64,000 nucleotides of DNA from Selaginella moellendorffii (lineage: Eukaryota > Streptophyta > Lycopodiopsida > Selaginellales > Selaginellaceae), in assembly GCF_000143415.4 (NCBI RefSeq), contig NW_003314410.1, positions 1-64,000 of the forward strand, in the 5' to 3' direction. Made by a program: the position numbers and the translations under genes. The first letter of the stretch is position 1; each line of letters begins with the position of its first letter. Positions 53,180-64,000 of the stretch are shown here, piece by piece. The notes under the pieces were generated by a model, which was given only the letters and a program-made list of their open reading frames with translations, did no database searches and was not told the DNA's origin.

Positions 53180-55979
53180 GTTTGAAAGATTGTTACAACA
53201 CTTTATTGATAAAAGTAATAAAGTTACATATATGCTTATAGCTAATTTATATGGAAATTAATATTTACATGCTTGTTGAAGGAACACCATGACCAAGAAA
53301 GCACTAATTAGGCACTCTATTAATGTGTGATGCTATGACAAAACAAGAAACTCCCATTCAATATAGTGCTTTTTATCCTATTGCTCCACATATTATTCAT
53401 AAATTTCATCTTTATATGACATTGTAAAAGAAAAAGAAGAGTTGTGGAATATTTTTCTCACATAATATAAATGTGCATTACATACTTGCTTGCATAAAAC
53501 TTGCATTACATATTTACCTACGTAAACCCTCACTAGATTTGTGGTGGATGTGGCATCAATCTTATATGGCAGTATGAGGTGTCATGCCCCATGCATACAT
53601 GGCATAACCCATGACAAAAATATTATATACATAGTCATGTTTTAATTGTTTATAGAGCAATTGAAAAGTGATTGTGTGCATAATATTTTTGCATGCAACT
53701 CAAAACAAAGAAATAAATCCACGTGTGTAAATATATAATACTCCCATCTGTAATTACTTTTTTTTTTTTAATACCCAAGGCTCTAATAGAGCTAAAAATT
53801 TCTTCTTACTGATTTATAACTTGAATGTGATTTACATCCAAATGAATAATACTAATAACTTGATGGCAAAATTATGGCTAAAGTGCAACTATTAAGGATG
53901 TATGGAAAAAGAAAAGAAGAGTTTTGCTAAAGATTTGGTTATACTATAAATCATGGATCACACTTTGACACATTTTTAATAGTGATAGGATGTTTAATGT
54001 CTAGATCTACATTTAATTTTCTCTATTGTAAAATTTTATATAAGCTTAAGAAGTAGGTTCAAAAAACAATTAGATGTGGAGACGAAGTTTGCAATTGTTT
54101 TAACCTCGTATTAACTGGTTGCTACTAAGTTTGGAATTTGTTTTTGAGAAATTGTTGACTAAGTTATATATGAAATAATCATTGAAAAGCAAGTTACAAT
54201 CCCTTACTTTTGATCAAGTTTGAAGCATTATCTGCATGTGGTTAATAGCCATATAATTCTAAGAGCCTTTTCACACCAATATTTACCCTTAAATTCAGTT
54301 TTGACTGACACCATAAAAGGATAGTAAAAAATAATTACATTTTCCTAGCCTTATGTGGTTTTATCCTAATAAGCTTCAATTATATAATGTGACTTTCCAT
54401 CTCTGTTATTGGACTTGCCAGAACATTAACTTTTCCTAAAAAAATTAAATCTAGCCACATAAGTGTTAGATGGAGACAATTTCCTGGCATGGTGAGAACA
54501 TGCTCAATTCTATCTGATGTCATTACTAGCCTTTGGCCATTGACTAATGTCTGACTAGAAAAGGAAAAACCTTGATTAGGGTGATTGCCCTTCAGATTAT
54601 TAGACCTGGCTGCTCACTCTAACAGTTCTTGGATTGTTGTACATTGATGTCTCAAAATCTGCCATTATGCATGAAGGATGATTACTAAAACAGGCTGGGA
54701 ACTTGGAGTCTATTCCTCTTTCAGAGATGATGTAGTCTTGCTATGGAACGATCCTGGATGAATGTGAACCAAGTTATGGGAGCCCATGTGACAGAAGATG
54801 TATATCATCATTTGGCATGATGAATTTTACAAGAGCTTGGAGAACCAGTTTAGAAATTCATCACTTGGATGTAAAGGAAGGCTCTAGATAAATTAAAATT
54901 CAACACAGTCTTACATGCAATATGCTTTTACTTGTGGCCTCCTAGCAAGCAAGAGACCCACACTCAACAACATTTTATGACAGAGCTGGTCCAATATGAG
55001 AAATCACTAGTTTGTTGTGAAGGCTAGATTACCAGCATTTCTATGGTGACACAAGGATCAAAGTCGTGCCATTATTTTCTTTAGTGTCTAGGTTCGAAGT
55101 AGTTATCATCTCAAGAGCATGGTGGTGACAATATTAATGCAAGAAAGGTGAGTGGTGTGACTTCAACTTGCAGTGTGGCACTTGTCAACAAGAAGGGACC
55201 CAGTTAAACAACGATGAAATGAAGCTTGAAGGCAAGACCTCTAGTAGTCCTAAAAGGGGCAATGCCAACCGGATGACAATCACAACTTTGATGGAGCCAC
55301 CAGTATGGCATGGATGACATGTTTAGTGGACATCCTGAGTACACTACACACCTTGTGGTTGTTGTAAGGGAGCTCTTTGTGACACTCTAGCCCTTCTCTA
55401 GTGATGACATGATCCATTATTTCTTGGCACTAGATCAATTCATATTCAGCATCCAAATGGCAAAGATATGATGATTTATGATGTCTAGCTAAACACTTCA
55501 TTTCAATTGGCTAGATGGTAGAACATTAGTTTTTGCTACTCTTATTGAGCAATGGATACTAGTCAACGAAGGTTGGCAGGCTTTTAGATTGGATTGCTGG
55601 AGCTAAGACAAACATATATATACATTCCCCATGTCCCAATGGGACTAATATAAAAAATTGGGCAGACAAGTTATTCTATGTGATCCTCTGGTGTCTTAAT
55701 TGGACCTATTTTTGGAGTAGAAGTGGATGTAGTTGTTTCCATTGGATCGTGTTAATGTCCATGTCTCCCCTTGAGCCGAGCGTAGAAGAAAGTCGGGGGG
55801 TGCCACTACCAATGGATCTCGCCATCTAACATTCTACTAAGACATGGGAGCCATCTACTCATCCACTCTTCAAGTTGACTCAGTTTTGCCTGCTCTTTTA
55901 GGATGATGTAATGAAGATGTATTGCTGCAAGAGTGAGTCTCCACTATGATGCCACCATCTCAAATATCCTCACTTGTTG
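53180..55979. other. AT-rich DNA without recognised features
   Basis: No ORF of note on either strand and no sequence I recognise. Tandem structure is limited to A and T runs. A phrase, TTGCTGGAGCTAAGACA at about 55595, recurs with changes at 57917 (TTGCTAGAGCTAAGACA), hinting at a shared mobile-element terminus. Confidence 0.4.
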
Positions 55980-57960
55980 TTCATCGAAGTGACAGTGGTT
56001 CCATGCCTCCTAAAGTGCTTGTACACCTGTGGCTCTCTAGATAGATTAACACTTGTGCCCATTGCCTCCTATATGGACATACCAACTTCAACCCCTGTCA
56101 TGTCCCACTAGACTTGCATGCTCCATCCATGTCAGCCTCAATGCTGAATATGTCTCCATGCCGAACCAGTGGCCAAACCTTAAGCTCCTTCAAACCAATA
56201 GAGAATATCCCACTCTGAGTTCCAAACTTTGGGACATCTCCTAATTCCTGTGACACTTTGAGAATCTGACGCCATACCTCTCTTGTCACATTACAATCTT
56301 ATAGAACGTGTTGTATCATCTTTAGTTTGCCACACTCCTTGCATCATTGGCATACTTCCTCCTAGAACTACTGGCCCATTGGCAGCCCATTGTTTGCCAC
56401 CAACCAAAAGGTGGCTTTGACATTCTTTTATACCAATAGTTTCTAGAAAGCAAGTGTATTGTCCACAACTTAGTTCACCTCAACTCCTTGCCCGATCCAC
56501 CTCCTCCAAAGCTTAGGGATCTCCCCACAAGCTTCCTCCCTACTTGTCAAGAAGCCATCCTTGTGCTTCCTTGACTTTAAATGAGAAGAAGTTCCTCACA
56601 CCATATTTCCATGTTGTAGGATTGAATTTAGATCTTCAATGAGCTACTGTCACCACCAACTAAGAGTGCCATCCCCCTCAAATGTGGCCTTTGATTGAAC
56701 CATTACCAATTGTTTTGGGGCCTACTGTACTACTTGAATCCTACCCTTCATCATTTGTCACCATTGGCATGGCCTATTTGTCCCCATCTGGCAACAACAT
56801 GTCACCTCTCACAACACGAAAGGGATGACCTACATTCTGTTTGAGAGATACTACAAACCATACCTCCACATCTCCATCGTCCCATGCTGGTGTAGGGGCT
56901 GTGAACACCTGTGTCCGGGCTCCTAGTCTAACTTACTCCCTGTCCAATTTAGCATCGCATTGCAATGTTACAAAATCTCTAAATTCGAGGCCTTAATTGG
57001 GCCAGAGCTGCCCCCTCTTTACTTCAGTCACTAAGTTGATGATGTGAAGAAGGTCTAGATGAACCTTCCTCGACCGCTTTAGGCTGAAGACTTGCATGCA
57101 CCTCATTGTCTTCCTCACATCCTTGTCTAGCACTCCCATCAGTTGCTTGAGAGTTTGAAAAGCCTCCTCTATGCAGCTTCTTCCATATTGTGTAGTGTTC
57201 CTCTTTACCTAGTGTCGTGTTGTCAACTTTGAAGAGATCATTGAAGAAAAGAGGTTGGTTCAGCTAGTCCTTGGCTTGCCCTAGTAGCTCTCAACTGACT
57301 AGAACTCATACCATAGCCTAAGAATCCTTTGGACCAGCATGCCTCCCTTGACTATTTACTTTGGCCCTTTAGCAAATAACCAATGTGGATCTTCCACCCA
57401 TGGTCTCGCAAGGGTTAGATTGCAAACAAATTTTGGCTGAACATAAGTTTCCATAGTTGGTTACTTGTTTAGAGGCCCAATAAGAGAATCTTATATTATA
57501 GTGCCTTTGCAATGTCGCTCGGGTCAATAATTCCAAGTCCTCCTAACACTCTTGGGCATGCTATGCACTACCACACAACCTTTGCCATGATTCACTCTGT
57601 GACAAGTGCACTCTACAACATATACTTATGTACCATTGAGCATACCTTTTTAAGAGTGTGTTCAAGTATTGGCCAAATCGAGATGTGGTACCAAATATTG
57701 GGCAAAATGACACTTTTGGCCACAACTGTTCTCGCTGGCAAACCAAGTTTCCTAGGAGCCCATTTCTATATTGATGTTCATATCCTCTAGAACAAAGTAT
57801 CATCCTGAAGTGTTGCATTGAATCTCGTTCCAACCTAAATCCCCAATGTATCTAATGTCTTCCCTTGGTTTGAGCCACTAGAAGCCAATATCTTGACCCC
57901 AAGACTCGATGCCTAGATTGCTAGAGCTAAGACACCAAGGGGGAGCAATAGATATTTGGC
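55980..57960 (-). mobile_element. Decayed LINE (non-LTR retrotransposon) reverse transcriptase region
   Basis: Minus-strand pieces broken by stops read GLPARTVVAKSVILPNIWYH (near 57760-57700), GGLGIIDPSDIAKAL (near 57560-57520), and KATFWLVANNGLPMGQ then KLKMIQHVL and CNVTREVWRQIL (near 56440-56260). These match, in order, the RT C-terminal region (SLAGR-x3-x-NQVLL-x2-WY, GGLGIIDP) and the zf-RVT zinc-binding domain of plant LINE ORF2. The endonuclease and RT catalytic core are not recognisable. It is long inactive. Confidence 0.7.
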
Positions 57961-58129
57961 TTGGCACATTTATTCAGATGGCTTAAATGATGTTTGTTCA
58001 TGTCAAAAAAAAAGGTTTTTATTGATGACACTATCAAGCCTGATGGGGTGGGGAATACACTTCTAGAGCTTTTGCAGTGTTATGTGAGGAAGTAGGAATC
58101 CAGAGATAAGTCACAGTCTCGTATACTCC

Positions 58130-59290
58130 TTGGATGAACGGGGTAGGCTTCAACTGCTATGACAGCTATGACTCATCTCTCCTACCAAGCTTTTGGGATT
58201 GTACTGTGGTTACAGACGTGTATGTCCTAAATAAGATGTTAACCATAGTACTTGAACAGGCATGGGGAAATAACTTCGTAGATTTGGCTGCTTGGCATTG
58301 CTCATATCCCAGACGAGAGGCATAAGTTGGATGTGAAGTCCAGTGTCTTCATCAGCTATGATGACATTTATAAAACTTATCAATTGCTGGACTTGGATTG
58401 CTGGATTGAGCTGGTTAGCATACATGTGGTGTTTCATGAGAATCACATGTACTCTCAACTTCACAACAAAGCTGTGTTACCTCCAGCTAGAGAACCTCCA
58501 GGCATTCCAGCATCTATGCCTCTGACTCCTTGGAAGGATGAAGACAAAGAGTTTCTAGTTTTTGCAGGTGTCTCTTCAGCAGAATTCTCGTGGTGCTTCA
58601 ACTTCAGGGTAGAGTATTCAGCTACTGACTCTTCAGGGGAGAGCATACAATCAACAACTTCTTCACTCAGAGTGCCCCTAAACATTCTCCCAGCTAAAAG
58701 TGGATGGTGATTTACAACGAGCTAGCTGTGGTGCATCCAGCTCCAGTGATACTAGATCCTCCTGCTCCTGAGCGTGTTAGGTGTTCCTGGTTTTATATAT
58801 ATCCAGGGGAACAGAGTATTATCAAGAGCTTGTTGAGAAGACACAGATACGAGTTTTAATCCTCGTCAAGCCATGTTTACTGCTGCTTCCTTCCACAATC
58901 CTTGAAGCTAAGACGTCTCCTCAAGCAGCATAATGGCTGGCAGTAGCCTGGCAGCTGTTAATCAAGCTCATCACAATCACCACAATCAGACATGGTTTCG
59001 TCCACATCATGTGGTATCCTTGAAGCTGATCTTGTGCATGAAGATGGGTCCAGGTGGTGAGGTCGTGCGTTTCAAAGCGAGACTGGTCACTAGAGGCTTC
59101 ACACAAATTGAGGGCATGGAGTTTACTCACTCTAGTAGTTACAGTGGCATCAAACAGGCTTTTGCTAGGTTCTAAGCATATGGACGTGAAGACAGCCTTC
59201 TTTAATGGCGAACCTCAAGAGGATCCAAGGTACATATCCCTCACAACAAACTTGCAAACTTGTTTGCATAGTCTCATGCTTTGTTAGATC
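58130..59290 (+). mobile_element. Decayed Ty1/copia integrase-RT fragment
   Basis: Plus-strand pieces in shifting frames read IAHIPDERHKLDVKSSVFIS then YDDIYKTYQLLD and VVFHENH (58300-58450), matching the end of copia integrase (HIPDERR-KLD-KS, FVGYSD, YRLYDP, DVVFDE). Later ones read VVRFKARLVTRGFTQIEGME (59060-59120) and HMDVKTAFFNGEPQED (59180-59224), matching the copia RT motifs KARLVAKGFTQ and MDVKTAFLNGDL. No LTRs were found. It abuts the left edge of duplication copy B. Confidence 0.8.
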
Positions 59291-59364
59291 TGTTGGTACG
59301 AGCAGCCATCATTCAAATGTGTAGTGAAATTTTCAAACAGATTAATGCCAATTCATTTCAGATT

Positions 59365-61031
59365 ATCGAACGGCTAGGATTGTCCCCCTGGGTTTTGGGC
59401 CAGGTACAAGGAACCTCGGGGGTGTACATAAAGTTGATTAGGGGTTTTCGAGGGAGAAAGAATGGCGTCTTGGCATTCCAGCGCCTTGGCCGTGATCTAT
59501 CAAATTCTCGGATGGTTTGCATTCACGGTGTGGTCGATCAGCTTCTATCCGCAAGTGCTGCTCAATTTCCGGCGAAAGAGGTACGCATTCGATCGCGGGA
59601 AGAATACTTCCTCGCTCCCTCAGGCCCTTTGCGTTTTTTTGCTTTCTTTTCTCGAGCTAGTTTTCGATTGCTTGCAGCGTCGTGGGGCTCAACTTCGATT
59701 TCCTGTTGCTCAACTTCACCAAGCATTCCTCGTATCTCATCTACAACGCCGCCGTCTTCTTCAGCCCTGTCGTCCAAAGGCAGTACCACGACAAGTATGG
59801 CGCTGATGAGGTGCGTAATTGAGCGACAGACGAAGAACGCTGAATCCTTTTTTCACCTTCCAGATGATTCCAGTTGCTCCAAACGACATTGCTTTCTCGA
59901 TCCATGCCGTGCTCCTCACAGGATTCACTATCCTGCAAGTTTTCCTGTATGAGGTAAGAAAGAAGAAGAAGGTGACAAGCTTACGTTTGTGTCGCTTTAG
60001 AGAGGAGGACAAAGGGTGTCCAAGGCCGGAGCTTTGGTGTCCCTGGGAGCTTGGCTAGCCGGATTGATCTGTCTCATCGTAGCATTTCCCAGCGGCCGCT
60101 GGCTATGGCTCGTCCAAGTTTTCAAGTAAGATCCAATCTCTTTCTGTGAACAGTCTTGGCATGAAAAATCCTTGCGCAGCATCATACAACTGGTGATGAC
60201 AGCGATCAAGTACATCCCTCAGGTAAACTTCCCTGCAAATCACATCACCCAGAGTGTTAACGACACCGTTTTCATGCGATTAAAACTCAGGCTTGGATGA
60301 ACTTCAGGAGGAAGAGCACTGTTGGCTGGAGCATAGGAAACATTCTCCTGGACTTGTCGGGTGGAATCGCCAACATTCTCCAGATGGCGGTGCAATCCAT
60401 CGACCAACGTAAGCCTTTCGAGTTTTCGTTTTCGGTTAAAGATCTAACTCTCCTATCGCACAGACTCCACCGAGAACTTCTCCGGGAACGTTGGCAAACT
60501 GGGACTCTCGCTGGTATGTTTGCTCTTGTTACTGTGATTCTAATCTTCGCGTTCTCTGTAGGAAAGCATCGCCTTCGACATTCTCTTCGTCTTCCAGCAC
60601 TACTTCCTCTACTACGAAGCTGACAAGGTCGAGGAGGTTGCCGCTAACACCTACGAAGCCCTGGAGAACGATCCAGAGCAGGCCAAGACCAGCGAAGAGC
60701 ATCCCAAAAATCCGTGAGAAAGAATGGCTGCAAAGTCTCTTTAGCGGCGATTGTATATATGATCGTTCGGTTCCTACAAAAAGAGGGAGCAATATGAAAC
60801 CACGATGATAATCTTTCATCACACCTTTCGGTGCGCCTTTGCCACTTCCTCTTCTTCGTCGAGATCTGATAGCGGGTCATAGCTCTGATCTTCCTGGACG
60901 AAGGCTGTCACGAGAGCCGGTTCCGCTGGCTTGCTTTGCTGCGACGAAGAGGACGAGACACAGAACTCGCTAAACTTCTCAAGAACCTGGTCTAGCTCGT
61001 CGTTCACGGCCAGTGCCTGGAAGAGTATGGG
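59365..61031 (+). repeat. Segmental duplication, copy B
   Basis: Matches 50095-51738. Here the block continues without a break into the full TOL gene, so this copy retains the ancestral gene order and copy A is the likely derivative. Confidence 0.85.
59462..60717 (+). CDS. Cystinosin homologue (PQ-loop transporter), copy B
   Basis: Eight exons: 59462-59580, 59678-59810, 59864-59953, 60001-60125, 60180-60222, 60291-60408, 60464-60513 and 60562-60717 (834 nt, 277 aa). Both PQ loops are intact ([12 protein letters not shown] and [20 protein letters not shown]), as is [20 protein letters not shown]. It differs from copy A at scattered residues: GAD for GRD after the first loop, LICLIVAF for LTGLIVAF, and a different acidic tail ending EEHPKNP. 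The plant proteins lack the GYDQL sorting tail of human cystinosin. The stop codon is about 100 bp from that of the convergent TOL gene. Confidence 0.92.
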
Positions 61032-62012
61032 GTCGCCCTCGCCAGCTCTTTGAGCTACTTGCTGCACTCTACGCTGCGCTTGCTTGCATTGCTCGACCAA
61101 AGACATGGTAAGCTCGTCCTGGAACATCCAGGAGAAGGCATAATATAAAAACCAAACGAAAAGGCTTTGGAAACACTCACTTTGGAAACATCCTGGTGCT
61201 GATCGGAGGATGTTAGTACGTTTGAGAGAACTTCGACGCTGTTCTTGGCAACGTCCAAAGTGGCACTGTCCGAAAGACGTCCCATGTCGATCACGCTAGC
61301 CCCGGAGAAACCACTCGCGCTATTTGGCAGAGAAGGAGCCGAAGGTGACGATTTGGGCGTAAAGATGGGAGACAAGCTCGAAGGGTCGCGGCCAGGAAAT
61401 CTCACTCCCCGTGCTCTCATGCTCTGGAAAAGAAGTCAAAACTAAGCAACCGAGCTCTAGAAAATAAAAGCTCTTTCCGTCTCTTACCTTGTAAGTCTCC
61501 TCGTAGACGGGCAAGTAGCCAAGCTCCTCGGTAGCCTCCCCCCAGGCCTCGATCATCGCCAGCGCCTTGTCCCGGCAGCGCGGCCAGGCCTGTGGATCCT
61601 CGGCCATCCTCACCATGTCGTCCAGAATCCTCTCCGACGCAATCTCCGAGAACATCTTCTCGTGGTTCTTGACGCACGCCTCCAGCAGCGCCAGCGCCAG
61701 CAGCTGAACGCCCGCATTCTTGTTCGCGATCCTCTTCTTGATCCCGCGCGCTACGTCCTGCCCGGAGACCCGGCCATCGCCGAGCATGTCGCAGATTTCC
61801 ATGAACCTCCCCCAGTCCGGCGATCGCAGGTTCGCGGCCGTCGCCTCCTCGATCATCCGCTCGCTCGGCGATGGCGGCTGGAACAGCTCCTTGACCCTAC
61901 CTCCCACCACGGTCATCCGCGCCGAGACCTTGCGGCCGACCTCGGCGCCGCCGATCTTGAGCTTGCTCCCCATCGCAGTGAATCGCTCCTTGAGATTCTC
62001 GGGGATTTCCAT
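60819..62012 (-). CDS. TOM1-like ESCRT-0 substitute (TOL), VHS-GAT protein
   Basis: Three exons: 61488-62012, 61181-61423 and 60819-61118 (1068 nt, 355 aa). The VHS domain spans about residues 45-175 (MIEEATAANLRSPDWGRFME, ALALLEACVKNHEKMFSEIA, DKALAMIEAWGEATEELGYL). The GAT domain spans about residues 220-330 (VAKNSVEVLSNVLTSS, LTMSLVEQCKQAQRRVQQVA, ALAVNDELDQVLEKFSEF). An acidic tail YDPLSDLDEEEE ends the protein. TOL proteins bind ubiquitinated plasma-membrane cargo and pass it to ESCRT-I. This one is short, without the long Gln-rich C-terminus of TOL6 or TOL9, so it resembles the TOL1/2 class. The ATG at 62012 is preferred over upstream in-frame non-ATG codons. Confidence 0.9.
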
Positions 62013-62175
62013 AGCTCTCGCCCGCCAAGCGCACAAGAAGAAAAAACAATATTACTCACTGGTCTTTGCCCTCATTCAAACAACGGTATATTCCTGCACT
62101 GACGGCAGATTCTTGTAACAGAATATTCTATAAGCTAAGCAAGTTTTACTATACACGTTGGAAGATCTTCCTGTT

Positions 62176-64000
62176 TTAAGCTTCTTCCGACACTGTCACC
62201 ATGTTTCTCTGCACGGCCGCTTGCAACGCAGCCTCAGCTTCTACTCGATCGAGCTCCGCTTCGTTTAGATTCTGCGAAAGAACAAGGTTGTTAGTGAAAC
62301 TCTCAAGAATTAAAAACAACGCTAAGGGCTCAAGAAGAAACTTGGAAGAGTAACTTAGACCACTTAGCTCAAGTATGAAAAACCAAAAAAAGAAAACTCT
62401 AAGAAGCTCAGCAAGATTAACTTAGAACCAATTAGCTCAAAAATGAAAAACTCAAAGAAAAGCATTAAGAAACTTAGAACCACTTACCTCAAGAACAAAC
62501 TTGGAAGAGTAACTTAGAACCACTTACCTGTTGGAAGTGATTGAGCAGCCTCTTCATGTTCTTGAGCTCTCTGGTGATATCAGACGCTGCCTTGGACTGC
62601 TCCTTCAATTTATCCATCTGGTTCTCGAGAAGGAGAGAAGAAAACTTATGTTAGCGACGGACGAGCGGCTTGAGTACCTGACGCTTGAGTGTTTGTTTTT
62701 GTTCCACATTAGATGAGACGACGCCCTCAAACTTTCTAGCCAGAGAGGCTACCTCGGCATTTACCTGGTGGATGCTTCCCATCCTCGTCTCGGCCGAGTC
62801 GATGACGGTCCCCATCACGACCATCTGCTGCTTGAGCTTCCCCATCTCGCTCTCCGCCGCCGAGAGCTCGTCCTCGAGCTTCCGAGCCTTGGAGACCGAG
62901 CCTTCTCGCTCTCGCACCACCTTTGTAAGCTCCCCCTCCGCGAAGCTCGCCTTGTCCTTGAACTTCCTGGCCACCTTCGCCTCCTTGGCGAGTGCGTCCT
63001 GGAGGATGGCCTTCTCCGTCTCCAGCGACGCCACCTTGACGTTTGCGTCTTGCAAGTCCTTGGACAGAGCGTTGAGGTGCTTGCGGAGGTCGTTCATGGC
63101 GTCCATGGCCTTGGAGAACTCGGACCTCAAGCTCTGGACGAGTAGCTCCTCCCTGGCCAGAGCCTTTTGCGTCTCCATGTACTGCTGCTCCGCCAGCGCC
63201 ACCTTCTTCTTCTCGTCGTTTAGAAGAGCCAGGGTGCCGTCGGCCGTCTGGCGGACGTCTTCTAGCTCCTCTTGGACCTTCTTGTTCACCAGGAACGTTT
63301 CTTTCAGCTTCTCGCTCAGGGACTTCACCTCCATCGACGACGCCTGGAAGCTCGTCCGCGTGTTGTCCAGCTCCTGCTTCATCTGGCTCGTCACCAGTTG
63401 CTCTGCTTGCAGTGACTCTCGCAGCGATTTCAGCTTTGTCTCCGTCATCGCCTTGCTCTCCTCCTTTTGCTTCCTCAGGGACTCTATTTCCTTCTGGTAG
63501 GACGTCAGCTCGGCGCCCAGTGCCGACGCCTCGTTCGTCTTCGCTCGAAGGCTATTGACTGCGGAGTTCAGATCTTCTGTCAACTTTTGCACTGACTCGT
63601 GCTCCCGTGCCACAATTCGCTCCAGTTCTTCCACTTGCTGCTGGAAGTTCTCTATGACGAGGCCGGATTGTTTAGCCTCGGCACGAGCGGCATCCAGCTC
63701 CAAGTTTGCTGCCTGTACTTCGCCTTCCTTGGAAGCTAGTGCCGCATTTACAACTTGAAGCTGCTCCTTGCTCACAGCTTGGAGCTCAGTCAGTTCCTCC
63801 TGTGCTTTGGCCAAGCTTTGCTGCGCTTGCTCTGCTCTCGCTGTTGCCTGCGCGAGACGTTCCTCCAAATCATGCACAGTGTCCCCTCTCTCCTCCAGAC
63901 ATGACTGCGATACGATCAACTCTTTCACGAGGTTTTGTATCCTGTCCTCGGCGTCGACCAACGCAGTTCTCGTAGTGAAAATGTCTGACCGTAGCTCTTG
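62176..64000 (-). CDS. Long coiled-coil protein, 3' part (possibly MFP1-like); 5' end beyond window
   Basis: Exons seen: 62678 to beyond 64000, 62528-62623 and 62176-62271, all phase 0. The visible 441 + 32 + 31 residues are almost entirely heptad-repeat coiled coil, from QELRSDIFTTRTALVDAEDR at the window edge, through LVKELIVSQSCLEERGDTVH, to a C-terminus NMVTVSEEA. The layout recalls MAR-binding filament-like protein 1, a thylakoid coiled-coil protein, but long coiled coils look alike, so the name is tentative. The N-terminus with any targeting signal is outside the window. The intron between the last two exons is 256 nt, long for this genome, and contains diverged repeats. Confidence 0.55.
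62330..62530 (-). repeat. Diverged tandem repeats in the last intron of the coiled-coil gene
   Basis: Several units of about 40-75 bp share AACTTAGAACCACTTA(C/G)CTCAAG. The repeat nearest the exon includes the splice donor (minus strand CAG|GTAAGTGGTTCTAAG at 62530-62516), and a second copy (GAG|GTAAGTGGTTCTAAG) lies about 39 nt further into the intron, so the 5' splice site itself was duplicated. Confidence 0.7.

Overview
The window is nuclear DNA of a land plant. It holds intron-containing plant genes: a thylakoid PsbP-domain protein, a B-box/CCT factor, a STICHEL-like protein, LDL3, RCI2 and TOL. Most introns are only about 50-100 nt, genes lie close together, and decayed retroelements sit between them. 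This fits a lycophyte such as Selaginella; that assignment is inferred from gene structure, not from a database match. Exon limits were worked out by hand from GT/AG sites and reading frame, and every complete multi-exon model given here sums to a multiple of three.

Layout. 1-8521: two related non-autonomous LTR retroelements. The first (+) runs off the left edge; the second (-) is a partial copy whose LTR has internal sequence on both sides. 8522-11630: AT-rich and unassigned DNA with a dead glycerol-3-phosphate acyltransferase fragment. 11631-13929: head-to-head plastid DnaJ-ferredoxin and PsbP-domain genes. 14136-20083: an ILR3-type bHLH gene and a Sec39/NBAS homologue. 21190-24177: a SINA-like E3 ligase, two convergent cytochrome b561-like genes and tRNA-Asn. 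25545-30865: a STICHEL-like gene and two RCI2/PMP3 genes, one with two alternative last exons. 31298-45331: a WEB-like coiled-coil gene, LDL3, a B-box/CCT gene with an upstream ORF, and a RING protein. 45621-49999: head-to-head GCP3 and RPN9. 50095-61031: a duplicated cystinosin block, its two copies separated by about 7.6 kb of AT-rich DNA with PPR, LINE and copia relics. 60819-64000: a TOM1-like (TOL) gene and the 3' part of a long coiled-coil gene.

The genes do not form one pathway. Several do protein turnover or membrane traffic (RPN9, SINA-like, RING, TOL, Sec39/NBAS, cystinosin), two concern microtubules or cell form (GCP3, STICHEL-like), and several are plastid or light related (DnaJ-Fd, PsbP-domain, B-box/CCT, WEB-like). 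The most unusual points are the alternative RCI2 last exons, the b561 pair lacking the same heme-ligand pair, the Sec39 protein without its beta-propeller half, the cystinosin duplication that left a TOL fragment behind, and the retroelement pair sharing a G12 polypurine tract.
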